Below are positions 32,535-43,560 of a stretch of DNA of 64,000 nt, one piece after another. Below the pieces are notes generated by a model. That model worked only from the letters and a program-made list of their open reading frames with translations. It was not told the origin of the DNA and made no database searches. Source of the stretch: Oreohelix idahoensis. Lineage: Eukaryota; Mollusca; Gastropoda; Stylommatophora; Oreohelicidae. Numbering within the stretch: position 1 is the stretch's first letter; each line of letters opens with the position of its first letter. The translations under genes were made by a program, and so were the position numbers. The stretch covers positions 1 through 64,000 of the forward strand of contig JAMPIV010011336.1 in NCBI GenBank assembly GCA_024509875.1. Direction: 5' to 3'.

Positions 32535-33269
32535 GAAACTTTTCTGGACCAAGTGGTCTACTATACTATTCTACACCAGGGACTGTGTCAGTCTGGTCAT
32601 TCAAGTGAACGAAAGGAAATTGTCAGCATCATATCTACTATCCACCTACAGTTAAGTGCCTATGTGTCGGCACTTCAACGGTCATCCACTGACTTTATTA
32701 ACAGAGACCTAAAATCTTTGATTATTTAATAACTTTTTCCACAAGATACTAAAATAAAGAAGGGGAATGATGCAAACACCCCACCCCACCATTAGTTACC
32801 AGTGTAACCCAGTTTAGAGAAATACCTAAATATAATTTGATTATAATAGTCCTTTGTATGGACAGAAGATCCATTGTGACTCAGAAAATTCTGAATCAGG
32901 GCAAATAAATTGTAATCTAGTATATTAATAAAATTCAGCCACAGACTTCCATAAGTTTTCTAATAGAGTGTTAGTTTGTTTGTGGTTGTGGTATTGACCC
33001 TGTCTTATATCTATATGTGATAGAATTTAAATGTATTTGTAGTAATTTTACTTACACTACATTACACTCTTTCATAACCCTAGACATTATACGTAGCTAT
33101 CATACATACTAGTCCAGAATAAGTCTGATTGAGGTCATAAAGTGTTAGCAGAAAGGTACCCTGATAACTCAACCCAAAATTTGTTATAATCAGGGACCTT
33201 CACAGCTGACCTCATTCAGTACACTAGAAATATTGAATGATAACATCTATTAACATAAAATCCACCACA
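30867..33269 (+). repeat. solo LTR (2403 bp) with GTGGT target duplication
   Basis: Begins TGTAGCGAATTC and ends CCACCACA, flanked by GTGGT at 30862-30866 and 33270-33274. It contains no coding sequence. Its last part (CTTCACAGCTGACCTCATTC at about 33190) and a block near 31985-32030 (GCCAGTCAACGTATG, TTTGAATTGTGG) resemble the 3' LTR at 13895-15939, so the parent element was probably a relative of that family. A solo LTR forms by recombination between the two LTRs. The target duplication is repeat-like, which weakens that single test, but the TG...CA ends and homology support it. Confidence 0.8.
32493..32531. repeat. (AG)n microsatellite
   Basis: About 19 AG units inside the solo LTR. Confidence 0.97.
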
Positions 33270-33435
33270 GTGGTAACAATGGTATTAGTAATGGTAGTAG
33301 TGGTGGTGGTGGTGTAGTGGTAGTAATACTTATAGTCATATCAGTGGTAGTGGCAGTAATGCTAGTAGTAGTAGTAGGTATGGTAGTGATATTAACAGTA
33401 ATTCTAATAGTAGTAGCAGCAGTAGTAGACGATGA
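33270..33435. repeat. GTR-rich microsatellite, right part
   Basis: Continuation of 30641-30866. A C-run at 33511-33522 lies downstream. Confidence 0.88.
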
Positions 33436-33945
33436 AATTAATATTGACGACATACACCATTATTTTGAAGCAGCTATATTCATCTTTATTGCAGCCATCA
33501 CTTCTGGATTCCCCCCCCCCCCCTTCCTCCCCAGTCTCTGAGAAAACGACGACCAGTGCATTCCCTTAACTACAATTCTAAGTTTATTTTTTTCTGTTTT
33601 AAGTAGACAGGATGTTGTCATTTTCTAATAGGTGTGAATGTCAAAACCTTTCACTCTCCCTGGCGCATACAGCCTGACCACGAAGAAGGCTATTAATATT
33701 TCAAGATCTCCACCGTTACAAGTGGAGACATTTCATCGTTTTCATCCGGTCTAATTTATTATCACAATTGGCAGCCTGTCCACTTGGAGTGAAATTTGAT
33801 CGCATAGTTAATGCATGAGGATGAGAGATTAATGGAGTGAGTGTATGAGCCCAGGGTAGGCATTTGCAATAATTGTTTATTGCTTACAAATGATGCGATT
33901 GATCGAAGAGCTGTTTGCGCAGGGATTTACTGGATGCTATATTTT
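33436..33945. other. unassigned DNA
   Basis: No gene recognised. Confidence 0.5.
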
Positions 33946-34335
33946 GTTGTCTCTTGTATTGATGGTGCACTGCGCAGATTTCTGGTTGGCGATCTCTTGA
34001 AGGTGCACTGCGCAGTGTTCTTGTTTTTTAATCTCTTGATTGTGCACTTACCAGATTTCTTGTCGGCCATCTCCTGGCGGTTGATTATACCAGACTTCTT
34101 GTGGGTCATCTCTTGATGTGCATTGTACCTGACTTCCTGTCGGCCATCTCTTAGTGGTGCATTGTATCAGACGTCTTGTCGGCGAACTCTTGATGTGCAC
34201 TGTATCAGGCTTCTTGTCGTCCATCTTCTGATGGTGCACTTTGCAATATTCTTGTTTTCTATCTCTTGATGGTGCACTGTGCAGAAGTCGTGCCTTCTAT
34301 TTCTGGATGGTGCTTTTCTGAAACTTCTTGCCGTA
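33946..34335. repeat. palindrome-containing minisatellite, locus 2
   Basis: About ten degenerate 35-40-bp units of the type found at 25685-25985 (ATCTCTTGATGGTGCACTG, CTTCTTGTCGGCCATC). Units vary more than at locus 1. Confidence 0.88.
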
Positions 34336-34799
34336 CATCGTGTATCCTGTATCTTTCAAACAAACACACACGTATATATATATATCGGACACTCACTTGT
34401 AAGAGGCGTCGACATGTATTCAAAAACGAATAATAACAACATTGAAATTAAGAAAGACCATGACAAAGTGAACAGAACGTTTCACACCAAATAATTATGT
34501 CCTCATATGAAACTGATCGTTTTCCTACACGTCTACATTATTCCTATTTTCAAAAGTAACACGTTGAGCACTCATCTAGAATTCAGCACGAATAATGAAA
34601 AACACATATCTACAATCATTTTTTTAAAAACATTTATGTATTATGTTGTTGTAAAATGCTACTGTGAAGATCACTGGCGGAAATCAGTGTGGCCCAACTC
34701 AATAGGATGAAAATGAGTCTCATAAGTGTTATAGCAACTGCACGGGATAGTGGGATTTGTTTTAGAAATCACGAAACGGGACACCACTTTGAAAAATTC
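34336..34799. other. unassigned AT-rich DNA
   Basis: Nothing recognised. Confidence 0.5.
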
Positions 34800-34975
34800 C
34801 TAGGGCCGCCTCTGTAGATATATCATCATATTCCGTTGCGCTCCTACCGGAGCATGGAGTCACCACAGCAGCTGGCCATGTGCAGGAAGTCGGCACAAAG
34901 AATTCAGATGCTCTTGTAGTGGTGATTCCTGTAACAATTTGTTTTACATAATGAGGCGTTACGAAGCCCATGCAC
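34800..34975 (-). mobile_element. RTE-like family A, 3' UTR fragment
   Basis: The minus strand carries GTGTGCATGGGCTTCGTAAC, CACTACAAGAGC and TGTGCCGACTTCCTGC, collinear with 18045-18150, and ends with ATGATGAT. Confidence 0.6.
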
Positions 34976-35087
34976 ACCCGCATATCAGTATCCTTTCCTT
35001 TCATTTTTTTTTTTTTTGCTACATGACTGAAGGCGAGATAGTCCTATTCTTCCTATGTCTCTTCAGACACCCCCGGGACCTCTACGG

Positions 35088-35129
<42 letters not shown>

Positions 35130-35130
35130 A

Positions 35131-35184
<54 letters not shown>
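35088..35184. repeat. (TA)n microsatellite
   Basis: TA repeats interrupted by GTAAAGA near 35126. Confidence 0.97.
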
Positions 35185-35188
<4 letters not shown>

Positions 35189-35204
35189 CTGCCTGCGACA
35201 TGGA

Positions 35205-35300
35205 AAGACTTTTAACGGAAGGCACAGGACAGGTAGGATTCGCATGAACTTGTTTAAGGAATATGCTCCACGTGGATCTAGACGTGTTATGCATAAATAA
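35205..35300 (+). mobile_element. possible RTE-like family B 3' remnant
   Basis: The plus strand reads like a decayed RT C-terminus ([20 protein letters not shown]), comparable to the family B ending. Very short and diverged. Confidence 0.4.
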
Positions 35301-35344
35301 ATTAAACTGGCTTGCTAGCCATGACATCAATATGATTTTTAAAA

Positions 35345-35440
35345 AAATAAAATGTTGCCTCGTTTTGGCGAGGTTCAACCTAGTCGGTTATATTACGGTG
35401 CATATCAAAATATATGACCTTTAGGTCTGAAGAATATGAT
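35345..35440 (-). mobile_element. 3' UTR fragment of the restriction-like-endonuclease element
   Basis: The minus strand shares CAGACCTAA, TAATATAACCGACTAGGTTG and CCTCGCCAAAACGA with 19790-19870. The motif CCTCGCCAAAACGAGG forms a 5-bp-stem hairpin. Confidence 0.78.
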
Positions 35441-35518
35441 AGCAATAATGAAAATGAAACTATAATCATTTATTAACTGACTAAAATAAATCTTTCTATG
35501 AAAGCAAACGAGAAATAA

Positions 35519-36700
35519 CTGATACAGTCTTCATAGCAACACAATTGTGTGACAGCCAAACTGATACAGTCTTCATAGCAACACAGTTGTGTGACAGCCA
35601 AACTGATACAGTCTTCATACCAACACAGTTCTGTGACAGCCAAACTGATACAGTCTTCATACCAACACAGTTGTGTGACAGCCAAACTGATACAGTCTTC
35701 ATAGCAACACAGTTCTGTGACAGCCAAACTGATACAGTCTTCATACCAACACAGTTCTGTGACAGCCAAACTGATACAGTCTTCATACCAACACAGTTGT
35801 GTGACAGCCAAACTGATACAGTCTTCATACCAACACAATTCTGTGACAGCCAAACTGATACAGTCTTCATACCAACACAGTTCTGTGACAGCCATACTGA
35901 TACAGTCTTCATACCAACACAGTTGTGTGACAGCCAAACTGATACAGTCTTCATACCAACACAGTTGTGTGACAGCCAAACTGATACAGTCTTCATACCA
36001 ACACAGTTGTGTGACAGCCAAACTGATACAGTCTTCATAGCAACACAGTTGTGTGACAGCCAAACTGATACAGTCTTCATACCAACACAATTCTGTGACA
36101 GCCAAACTGATACAGTCTTCATACCAACACAGTTCTGTGACAGCCAAACTGATACAGTCTTCATACCAACACAGTTGTGTGACAGCCAAACTGATACAGT
36201 CTTCATACCAACACAGTTCTGTGACAGCCAAACTGATACAGTCTTCATAGCAACACAGTTGTGTGACAGCCAAACTGATACAGTCTTCATAGCAACACAG
36301 TTGTGTGACAGCCAAACTGATACAGTCTTCATACCAACACAGTTCTGTGACAGCCAAACTGATACAGTCTTCATACCAACACAGTTGTGTGACAGCCAAA
36401 CTGATACAGTCTTCATACCAACACAGTTCTGTGACAGCCAAACTGATACAGTCTTCATACCAACACAGTTGTGTGACAGCCAAACTGATACAGTCTTCAT
36501 ACCAACACAGTTGTGTGACAGCCAAACTGATACAGTCTTCACACCAACACAGTTCTGTGACAGCCAAACTGATACAGTCTTCACACCAACACAGTTGTGT
36601 GACAGCCAAACTGATACAGTCTTCACACCCACACAGTTCTGTGACAGCCAAACTCATACAGTCTCCATAGCAACACAGTTCTGTGACAGCCAAACTGATC
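35519..36700. repeat. 42-bp minisatellite, about 28 units, open in several frames
   Basis: Unit is CTGATACAGTCTTCATRS then CAACACAGTTSTGTGACAGC and a short link; variable positions are mainly G/C (gcaac or ccaac, tgtgtg or tctgtg). Because 42 is a multiple of three and the unit lacks stops, about 385-405 codons stay open on both strands (plus strand CDSQTDTVFIPTQF repeats; minus strand WYEDCISLAVTQLC repeats). No start context, signal peptide or flanking exon supports either as a gene. I treat it as satellite. Confidence 0.95.
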
Positions 36701-37139
36701 TTTAAGAAGCCATTTCATTGATTCTTATTTTCGCTTATTTAAGGACCGTAGGAATACCAGATGTCCTTGTGCAAGAAAACTGTTTTAAAATACTTCATGC
36801 AATAATGTTGTAGTAGTTTTTGTAGCAATTTTTATTACATGATGAAGTTGCAAGTCCAGTACACACTCTCACAAGCATTCACTTTATTTTACATTGCCTT
36901 AAATGGCAGTGGTTTTATTTAAACTAGAGAGACGGGTGAATTTTTGTCAATTCGTGACTGATAAACCAATAATTTAATGGGGAAACAATATTAGAAACGT
37001 ACAGGTACAGACTTTTATTTTACTTGAAGTTTCTACAGGATGGAGATGTCGGGCACGTAGATGTTGTTGAAAAAACCAATGGATACAAATACAAGGCAGT
37101 ATTTTATTTTAATCCTTATGGTAAGAGGAACAAGCGGTG
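36701..37139. other. unassigned DNA
   Basis: Nothing recognised. Confidence 0.5.
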
Positions 37140-37272
37140 AGAAAAAAACATGGGGAATGGAACTAGACCGAGATTTAAAAGTGCTGAAGAAGACTTGGAA
37201 ACACTTTGTACGTATGCCAGGGGACATAATGGCGGGCCATGACTTTGTTGAAAGAGTATGCTCCGCACGGAG
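37140..37272 (+). mobile_element. RTE-like family B, C-terminal fragment
   Basis: The plus strand reads LDRDLKVLKKTWKHFVRMPG and AGHDFVERVCSARSS, the RT C-terminal tail of family B with mutations. Confidence 0.65.
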
Positions 37273-37274
37273 CA

Positions 37275-37412
37275 GTAGGGGTAATGAACGACAGTAAGAG
37301 AAAGTGGCAGTAGGGGGAATGAACGACAGTAACAGAAAGTGGCAGTAGGGGGAATGAATGACAGTAAGAGAAAGTGGCAGTATGGGTAATGAATGACAGT
37401 AAGAGAAAGTGC
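37275..37412. repeat. 35-bp minisatellite, about 4 units
   Basis: Unit begins GTAATGAACGACAGTAAGAG and ends AAAGTGGCAGTAGGG. It is directly downstream of the RTE fragment end. Confidence 0.92.
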
Positions 37413-37489
37413 TGACATCAGGTGTCCACGGCTGAAGGTAGAGCAGCAACGAATGAAAAAGTATAGACACCTCGCGAGTATGAAACAGG

Positions 37490-37680
37490 TCAAGTTAGTC
37501 CCATAACAGATATTTCCGTAGGGAGTTAAGTGTTAGAGACTTCACTATACTATAGCCCAGCTTCACGAGGCAATGTGACCAGTTCCCTTAATCGCTGCCT
37601 ATGCTTTCCCTAACCCAAGTGCAAAGTCAGGTACACATTTACGGCTGGGTAAACTGGAGCGTGACGCTACCAGGTGTTTT
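37490..37680 (-). mobile_element. tRNA-derived SINE, family 1 (3' two-thirds)
   Basis: The minus strand carries GTAGCGTCACGCTCCAGTTT, CAGCCGTAAATGTGTACCTG, CTATAGTATAGTGAAGTCTC and TTATGGGACTAACTTG. The tRNA head is missing. Confidence 0.78.
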
Positions 37681-38237
37681 AGAAGACACAAATATTATCG
37701 CTGAACCTACATGCTAGATCATGGAGGACCACGATACGTGTGGGCAGAAGCAATGGTTGAAGACACTAAACGCGGATGAAATGCTGACACATGCAACATG
37801 TAACTCTCTGGGCGGAAATTGAATTATGTCATGAGGCTTTGCTCTACTAGTAGCAATACAAAGTAAACCGACTGCTACGTTTTTCCCTAAGAAACGATCA
37901 CAATCCCCATTCCTATTTCCACCAAGTCCTATGACCCACAAGTACAATAAAGACTACAATAACGTTTAATCTATAATTTTCCTCATATATGCAGACTTTG
38001 GTGACATAAAAGTAATACTCCACAAACTGTGTCAGTGATTCAAAATTTATCCCATCCAATTGCAACATCTCTGGCAATCAAGAGGCTGGCAGGTTAGTAA
38101 AGAATGTGGAAAGCTACCTCAACATGATGCAAGCATAACTTTTGAAAAAGCCAAGAGTTTTATTAAGTGCAGATACAGGAATATGTGGGAAGCAGAGAGT
38201 TCATTCAACCAGAAACTTCTCGGTCATTTTCTGTAAT
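37681..38237. other. unassigned DNA
   Basis: No recognisable domain. Confidence 0.5.
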
Positions 38238-39195
38238 TAGCTACTTGTTTTTGGTTGCTCATTATTAGTTTGCATATTAACCACAAGTTTTTATGTTGTT
38301 TTCTATTAGCTTGCACTTTAACTGACAACTTTTTATGTGGTTTTCTATTAGCTTGCACTTTAACTGACAACTTTTTTGTTGCTCTCTATTACTTTACACG
38401 CAAAAAAGCAGCGTGAATGCTCTTTTCTGTTGCGTTTTAACCAACCACTTTGTTGCTGTTATATTACATTGCAGAATAATCAAACTTTTCTGTTGCGTTT
38501 TAACCAACCACTTTGTTGCTGTTATATTACCTTGCAGAATAATCAAACTTTTCTGTTGCGTTTTAACCAACCACTTTGTTGCTGTTATATTACCTTGCAG
38601 AATAATCAAACTTTTTTGTTGCGTATCTAATCAACCACTTTGTTGCTGTTATATTACCTTGCAGAATATTCAAACTTTTCTGTTGCGTTTTAACCAACCA
38701 CTTTGTTGCTGTCATATTAGCTTGCAGAAAAATCAAACTTTTCTGTTGCGTTTTAATCAACCACTTTGTTGCTGTTATATTACCTTGCAGAATAATCAAA
38801 CTTTTCTGTTGCGTTTTAACCAACCACTTTGTTGCTGTTATATTACCTTGCAGAATAATCAAACTTTTTTGTTGCGTTTTAATCACCCACTTTGTTGCTG
38901 TTATATTACCTTGCAGAATATTCAAACTTTTCTGTAGCGTTTTAACCAACCACTTTGTTGCTGTCATATTACCTTGCAGAATAATCAAACTTTTCTGTTG
39001 CGTTTTAACCAACCACTTTGTTGCTGTTATATTACCTTGCAGAATAATCACACTTTTTTGTTGCGTTTTAATCAACCACTTTGTTGCTGTTATATTATCT
39101 TGCAGAATAATCAAACTTTTTTGTTGCGTTTTTTTTTTTTTTTTTTTTTAGTTTTGCGCATTAACCCACAACTTTAGGTTTGCAATTTAGTAGCA
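38238..39195. repeat. 63-bp minisatellite with degenerate flanks
   Basis: About 11 units of 63 bp (TTTCTGTTGCGTTTTAACCA, ACCACTTTGTTGCTGT, ATATTACCTTGCAGAATAAT) fill 38420-39130. On the left, 38238-38400 holds shorter, older relatives (about 42 bp, TTGCACTTTAACTGACAAC); on the right 39130-39195 decays into a T run. Sixty-three is a multiple of three, so long frames on both strands are artefacts. Homogeneous core and decayed edges fit array growth by unequal exchange. Confidence 0.93.
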
Positions 39196-40029
39196 ATTTT
39201 TATTCTGTCAGGTTATAAGTTCAGAAACTGAAGCCGTGTGTGGTTTCTACTTTCAACATTGATAGCAAATTATTGATACAGATCTCTGTGAGGTCATGTT
39301 TCTCTCACCTGACGGAAATTACTGTTCACGCGCATAATTACAGGTCGAAAAATCGCGCATACACACTGAATTATCTTCATAAATCGATACGCTGGTTGGT
39401 CATGGAAATATACCTGTCTGTTTCTCTGCTTGTTTGTATCAGATAGAATTTCATTGCGCAGAATGCGTAGACCTATAAATACAATACAGACATCAAAGTT
39501 GAATGATTTAATGAATAAGTGAAACTGTTGCTTCACGTAATCGAGCAAATCTTTTTCAGTATCTGTCCTATCTATGCTAGATATTGATTACCAAGCTTTT
39601 GCACACGTTTTCGGTGCTCATAGTTCACATTTCGTCATTCATATTTCATTGTTCAGTGTTTATAATTTAGCCATGTCCTTTCTCTTCTCTCAAAATGATT
39701 TAATACTTTATTGTCCCATTCCCCCCCCCCCCCCCCCCCGGGCCATTTTTCCACCCACACGATCACTTGATCCATAACTGCAGAATCTTGCCCAAAACAT
39801 CCAGATAGATCAAATGTTACACATTTGTATTTTCCGTTGTGTGCTTCATTTTCCTTTTTAACCACTTTTATTTAACTTCATGTGAGGTTTCTTCATTTGT
39901 CGCGTTTCAAATCTGTGATGCTCAAAATCTCTATATTTGCTCATCGTAGCTGGAATTTGGCATGTAGTTCCCTTCCGTGATACATTTTAATCTGTCATAT
40001 TTTGGCCTGCATTGACCCGGTCGATTTTA
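39196..40029. other. unassigned DNA
   Basis: A C-run at 39720-39739 is the only clear feature. Confidence 0.5.
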
Positions 40030-40417
40030 TACAATCATCATAATCAGCTGCCATCTCCACAACGAAGGTTGGCTGAATGGATCTCCAACGTTTTCTGTCT
40101 CTTGTCTTGGTGGTGCACTCTGATAGACGCTTTCCTGTCCATCTCTTGATGTTATCTTCCCACTTATAGCGCTGTCTTCCCCTTGCACGTTTGCTTTCAA
40201 CTCTCCCTTCTATTTTGGTCTTCTGCAAGGTGTTAGGCCTTTTTATGTGGCCAAAGTATTTTAGCTGCCTAACTTTGATCTCCCTCATTAGTTCTCTTTT
40301 CATACCTAGATTTAGTAGGACCTCCTTTTTTGTTTTCTTCTCTTTCCATAAGATGCGCCCCATTCTTCTATATATCCACATCTCAAGAGTCTCAATTCGT
40401 TCTTCCAATTGCTTATG
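40030..40417 (-). mobile_element. RTE-like family C, 3' end copy
   Basis: Closely related to 21970-22350. The minus strand encodes ERIETLEMWIYRRMGRILWK, IKVRQLKYFGHIKRPNTLQK and RARGRQRYKWEDNIKRWTGK, the RT C-terminal tail, open to about 40030. It is truncated at 40417. I did not find a target duplication. Confidence 0.88.
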
Positions 40418-40894
40418 TAACCGCGCTGCTGTTACTGGTTACTGTGTGTTATCTCACTAGGTGGCAGATGGCAGGCCTAGTGACGTAATTCAAGTTTACA
40501 ATCTCTCCTTTTTATCTTCCAAGTTATTTAGTTGATATCATTACTGGCCATCTCCGCCAGAGGTGTAAATTCCTGGATGATACTCTAATCCTTTTCTTGT
40601 ATACTTCAGGTTCGTTCAGTTCCTTCTTTGATGTTAATAGTGACTTCGTATAGTGGTAGTTTAAATGTACATGGCATACAATCAGCAACTCATAAAGATG
40701 GAATCAAATTCGTTCTGATCCTTCAAAACTTTTAATAACTTAATAAAACAACACATATAATGAGTTATTCAAATGATAAGAGTTCGCATAGAGGCCTTTA
40801 CTGGGTCTTTGTACTTCAGGTTAACTCATAGATGAATTCTATGTCTTGTAACTTCCGTATTCCTCTTTAACTTATTCTTTTCTCCTGTAGACTT
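40418..40894. other. unassigned DNA
   Basis: Contains a hairpin CACTAGG...CCTAGTG at 40457-40483; nothing else recognised. Confidence 0.45.
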
Positions 40895-41283
40895 CCTTCA
40901 TTCATTCATAACCCTCCACTCCCAAAGGAGCATAGGCCTTCAACAAACACATGCCAAGTCCTCCTGTCACGTGCCATCATCTCAAGTTCTTTCCACGTTC
41001 TCCTCATCACCTTCACCTCTGTCTCCAGCTCTCTTCTCCATGTGCTTCTTGGTCTACCTCTGCCTCTCTTGCCCTGGGGGTTCCAGAACAAAGACTGCCT
41101 TGTAATGCTATCAACAGGTTTCCTCAGTGTGTGTCCTATCCATCGCCATCGTCTTCTTCTCATCTCTTGTTCCACTGGCACTTGTCTAGTTCTTGTCATC
41201 AGTTCCACGTTGGTAACCTTGTCATACCATCTTAATCCCTCTATTCTACGCAAGCACCCATTTATGAAAGTCTGTAGCTGTAG
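40895..41283 (-). mobile_element. RTE-like family B, best-preserved 3' end
   Basis: The minus strand is open for about 115 codons: RRIEGLRWYDKVTNVELMTR, RRRRWRWIGHTLRKPVDSIT, GKRGRGRPRSTWRRELETEV and RRTWHVFVEGLC. This is the basic C-terminal domain after RT, of unknown precise role. A tetranucleotide tail follows (plus-strand TTCATTCATTCATAA at 40899). It is 5'-truncated near 41283. Confidence 0.88.
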
Positions 41284-43160
41284 ACTTCCTTAGTCTTCCC
41301 AAAACCTGCTCCTATTTCCTCATATACCAATGCTCGTTATTAGCATTCCATACTTGATTTGTTACTTAAATATCTTCCTCGACGAACTGGTCAGACAGGT
41401 CTCTATAACTGCTCCTAGCAACAAAATTCATCTCATGCATAAATAATTGTATGTACACCCTTCTGATACTTACAAGTGAGAGAGCATTTTTGAAGTTCTT
41501 CTATAAAAGTCGACATTCACTTATTCTTGAAAATCATATGCAATTCTGGATACTTCAAACCTTGTTCAATATGGCTCCTCTTGTCGTAAATTTATTTTGA
41601 GAGAAAAGAGTCTAGAAATAGTAGTCCGGTTTAGAGTGTAGAATGATGATGAAAACTCAGTGATAGAAATGTATAGATTAAATATGATGCTCCACCGAGT
41701 GCTGGAGGAGAGTAAAGACAGACTTATTTACGACAAATCGTTTCTCTCAATCTTCTCTTCCACTCTCCTAGTCAAACAATTATTTGCCAGTTTTCCAGAC
41801 ACACGTCTGCGCTCACACCGATTTGTTGCTTCAAACACTCAGACGACGTGGATACAGCTATATTAAACAAATAGGGAATTTTTGGGCTTTTGGGTATTCC
41901 AACACAGTCCGATATAAGTTTATGATGTTTATTAATTAAAGATCAAATCACAAAAAAAAAAACAATATCAAGTGTTACATAAAATTATCATAAGTACAGA
42001 AAAATGCAAATATCAAGGTAGGGAGGGGGTGAAGAAGATTGGTATCGACTAAGCCCTTCCCGCTTGTATTAGACAAAGATAAACCCAGTCTCAAGATAGA
42101 TAGTTATCAGGAGCATAGGAAAGTTAACCCAACAGTGAATTTAATTACTCTGAAAGAGGTGTTACAATATTAGTTATGGTGGTAGACAAAAAAATACTGT
42201 TATCCCAACTGGTGTCTTCCCTTTACTAAGCAAAGAAAAAAAAAGGGGGGGGGGGAAATGAAACAGAGTTAACAAATTATCCCACTAAAGGAACAATGCC
42301 GGGTATACAGAAAACGTATTACCCGGTAGGCAAGTTAACAAATGGTTTGTTGCAAAAAAATTAAATCTCCTGTCATTTATGCACACTGTGCGGATCCACA
42401 CTCATATACACCACACACTTACCGAGTTGCAGCATCAGTCAATCCCTAGAATGATAAACACACTGATTAAACTCTTGACATGTGGAACTGTCTAGCACTT
42501 CTATGTCCCGCCCCAGATATTGCGAGTTTTTACTGAGAGCAAATATTCCCGCTTATCGCCGGACTTGAAGTTTAAAGAGTTCTTGTGGTTTATTATATAA
42601 AAGGAGTCTATGGGATGGCACTGACACAATTCAGCACAGGGGTGAAAATGAGGTGATGGCAATATTCCTTCACTGCGTGATGACAGCAACTGACCGGTAA
42701 AGTTTTTTTAATCCAGTGAGGAAAAACTAGGCTCAGTCACAGTCAGGTAAATCGGTAATCTCTCACAATAGAGCAGTATATAAACTATCGCTACTGGCAC
42801 TGTTCATCTTCCAGTTTATCTTACAGATTGTAAGTTAAATTGATGATAATAATCAAATGATCTTGGGTAGGCTTTCTTTCATGTAATTATGTTAGCTAGG
42901 CCGCATCGGACCACCACAAGATTTACTTTAAAAAAATGTCTCATCAAACTGTCTGGAAGTTTAAGAACCGAGTATGGAAACTCTGAAAGATTTCGTTATT
43001 GCTGGGATTGCAAAAGCTGATCAATCGCTTTGCACAGAAATAGGATTCACAGCAAATATAATGAAAATCCATGGGATAATCTAGCAAGATTTCAAATATC
43101 GCTAGTGCTTCTATCAAGTTCTGGCCAGCGAATGATGAAGTGTATTTCTACGTGATCTGT
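41284..43160. other. unassigned AT-rich DNA
   Basis: Almost 1.9 kb without a recognisable gene, RNA or repeat, apart from short A and G runs (41951, 42236-42255). Confidence 0.5.
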
Positions 43161-43560
43161 ATATCTACAACTGGAATGCAAGATGAGTGGGACGTGGGAA
43201 ACTTGACAGCTTTTGATCTCGGACAGATTTTGGGGATCTGACCGCCAGACCAAAAGAGAGAAGCCGCCCCTGGCCTCTCGTATCTTCGCTCGCTGCTTGC
43301 GTCAGCTTTCTCCGTTCGCTCTGGCTGCGATCGGTTCCGTGCTTAACACCGAGATGCGAAATCGTTTCAGGGACCACTACTGTCTTTGATAGCATGCCGC
43401 CCGTCTTTCCTGAAATCTCCGCCAGTGTCTTTCTTCTGATCGCTCTGGTCCATCTTGCGAGCGGTTGAGTTCGCGCGGAGATGATAAATACCAGCGAGAA
43501 ACAAGCTTCTCTGCTCCGGGATCGTCTCAGTGTCTTTGATCTCGTGCCGCATACTAAGTG
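43161..43560. other. GC-richer unassigned island
   Basis: Distinctly richer in C, G and CpG than its surroundings. TGTCTTTGAT recurs at 43380 and 43521 in similar context. Open frames on the minus strand have no recognisable domain. It could be decayed repeat or an exon or promoter fragment. Confidence 0.35.

Noticed and set aside
38376..39114. Long frames on both strands across the 63-bp array
   Set aside because: Period is a multiple of three without stops; no gene structure.
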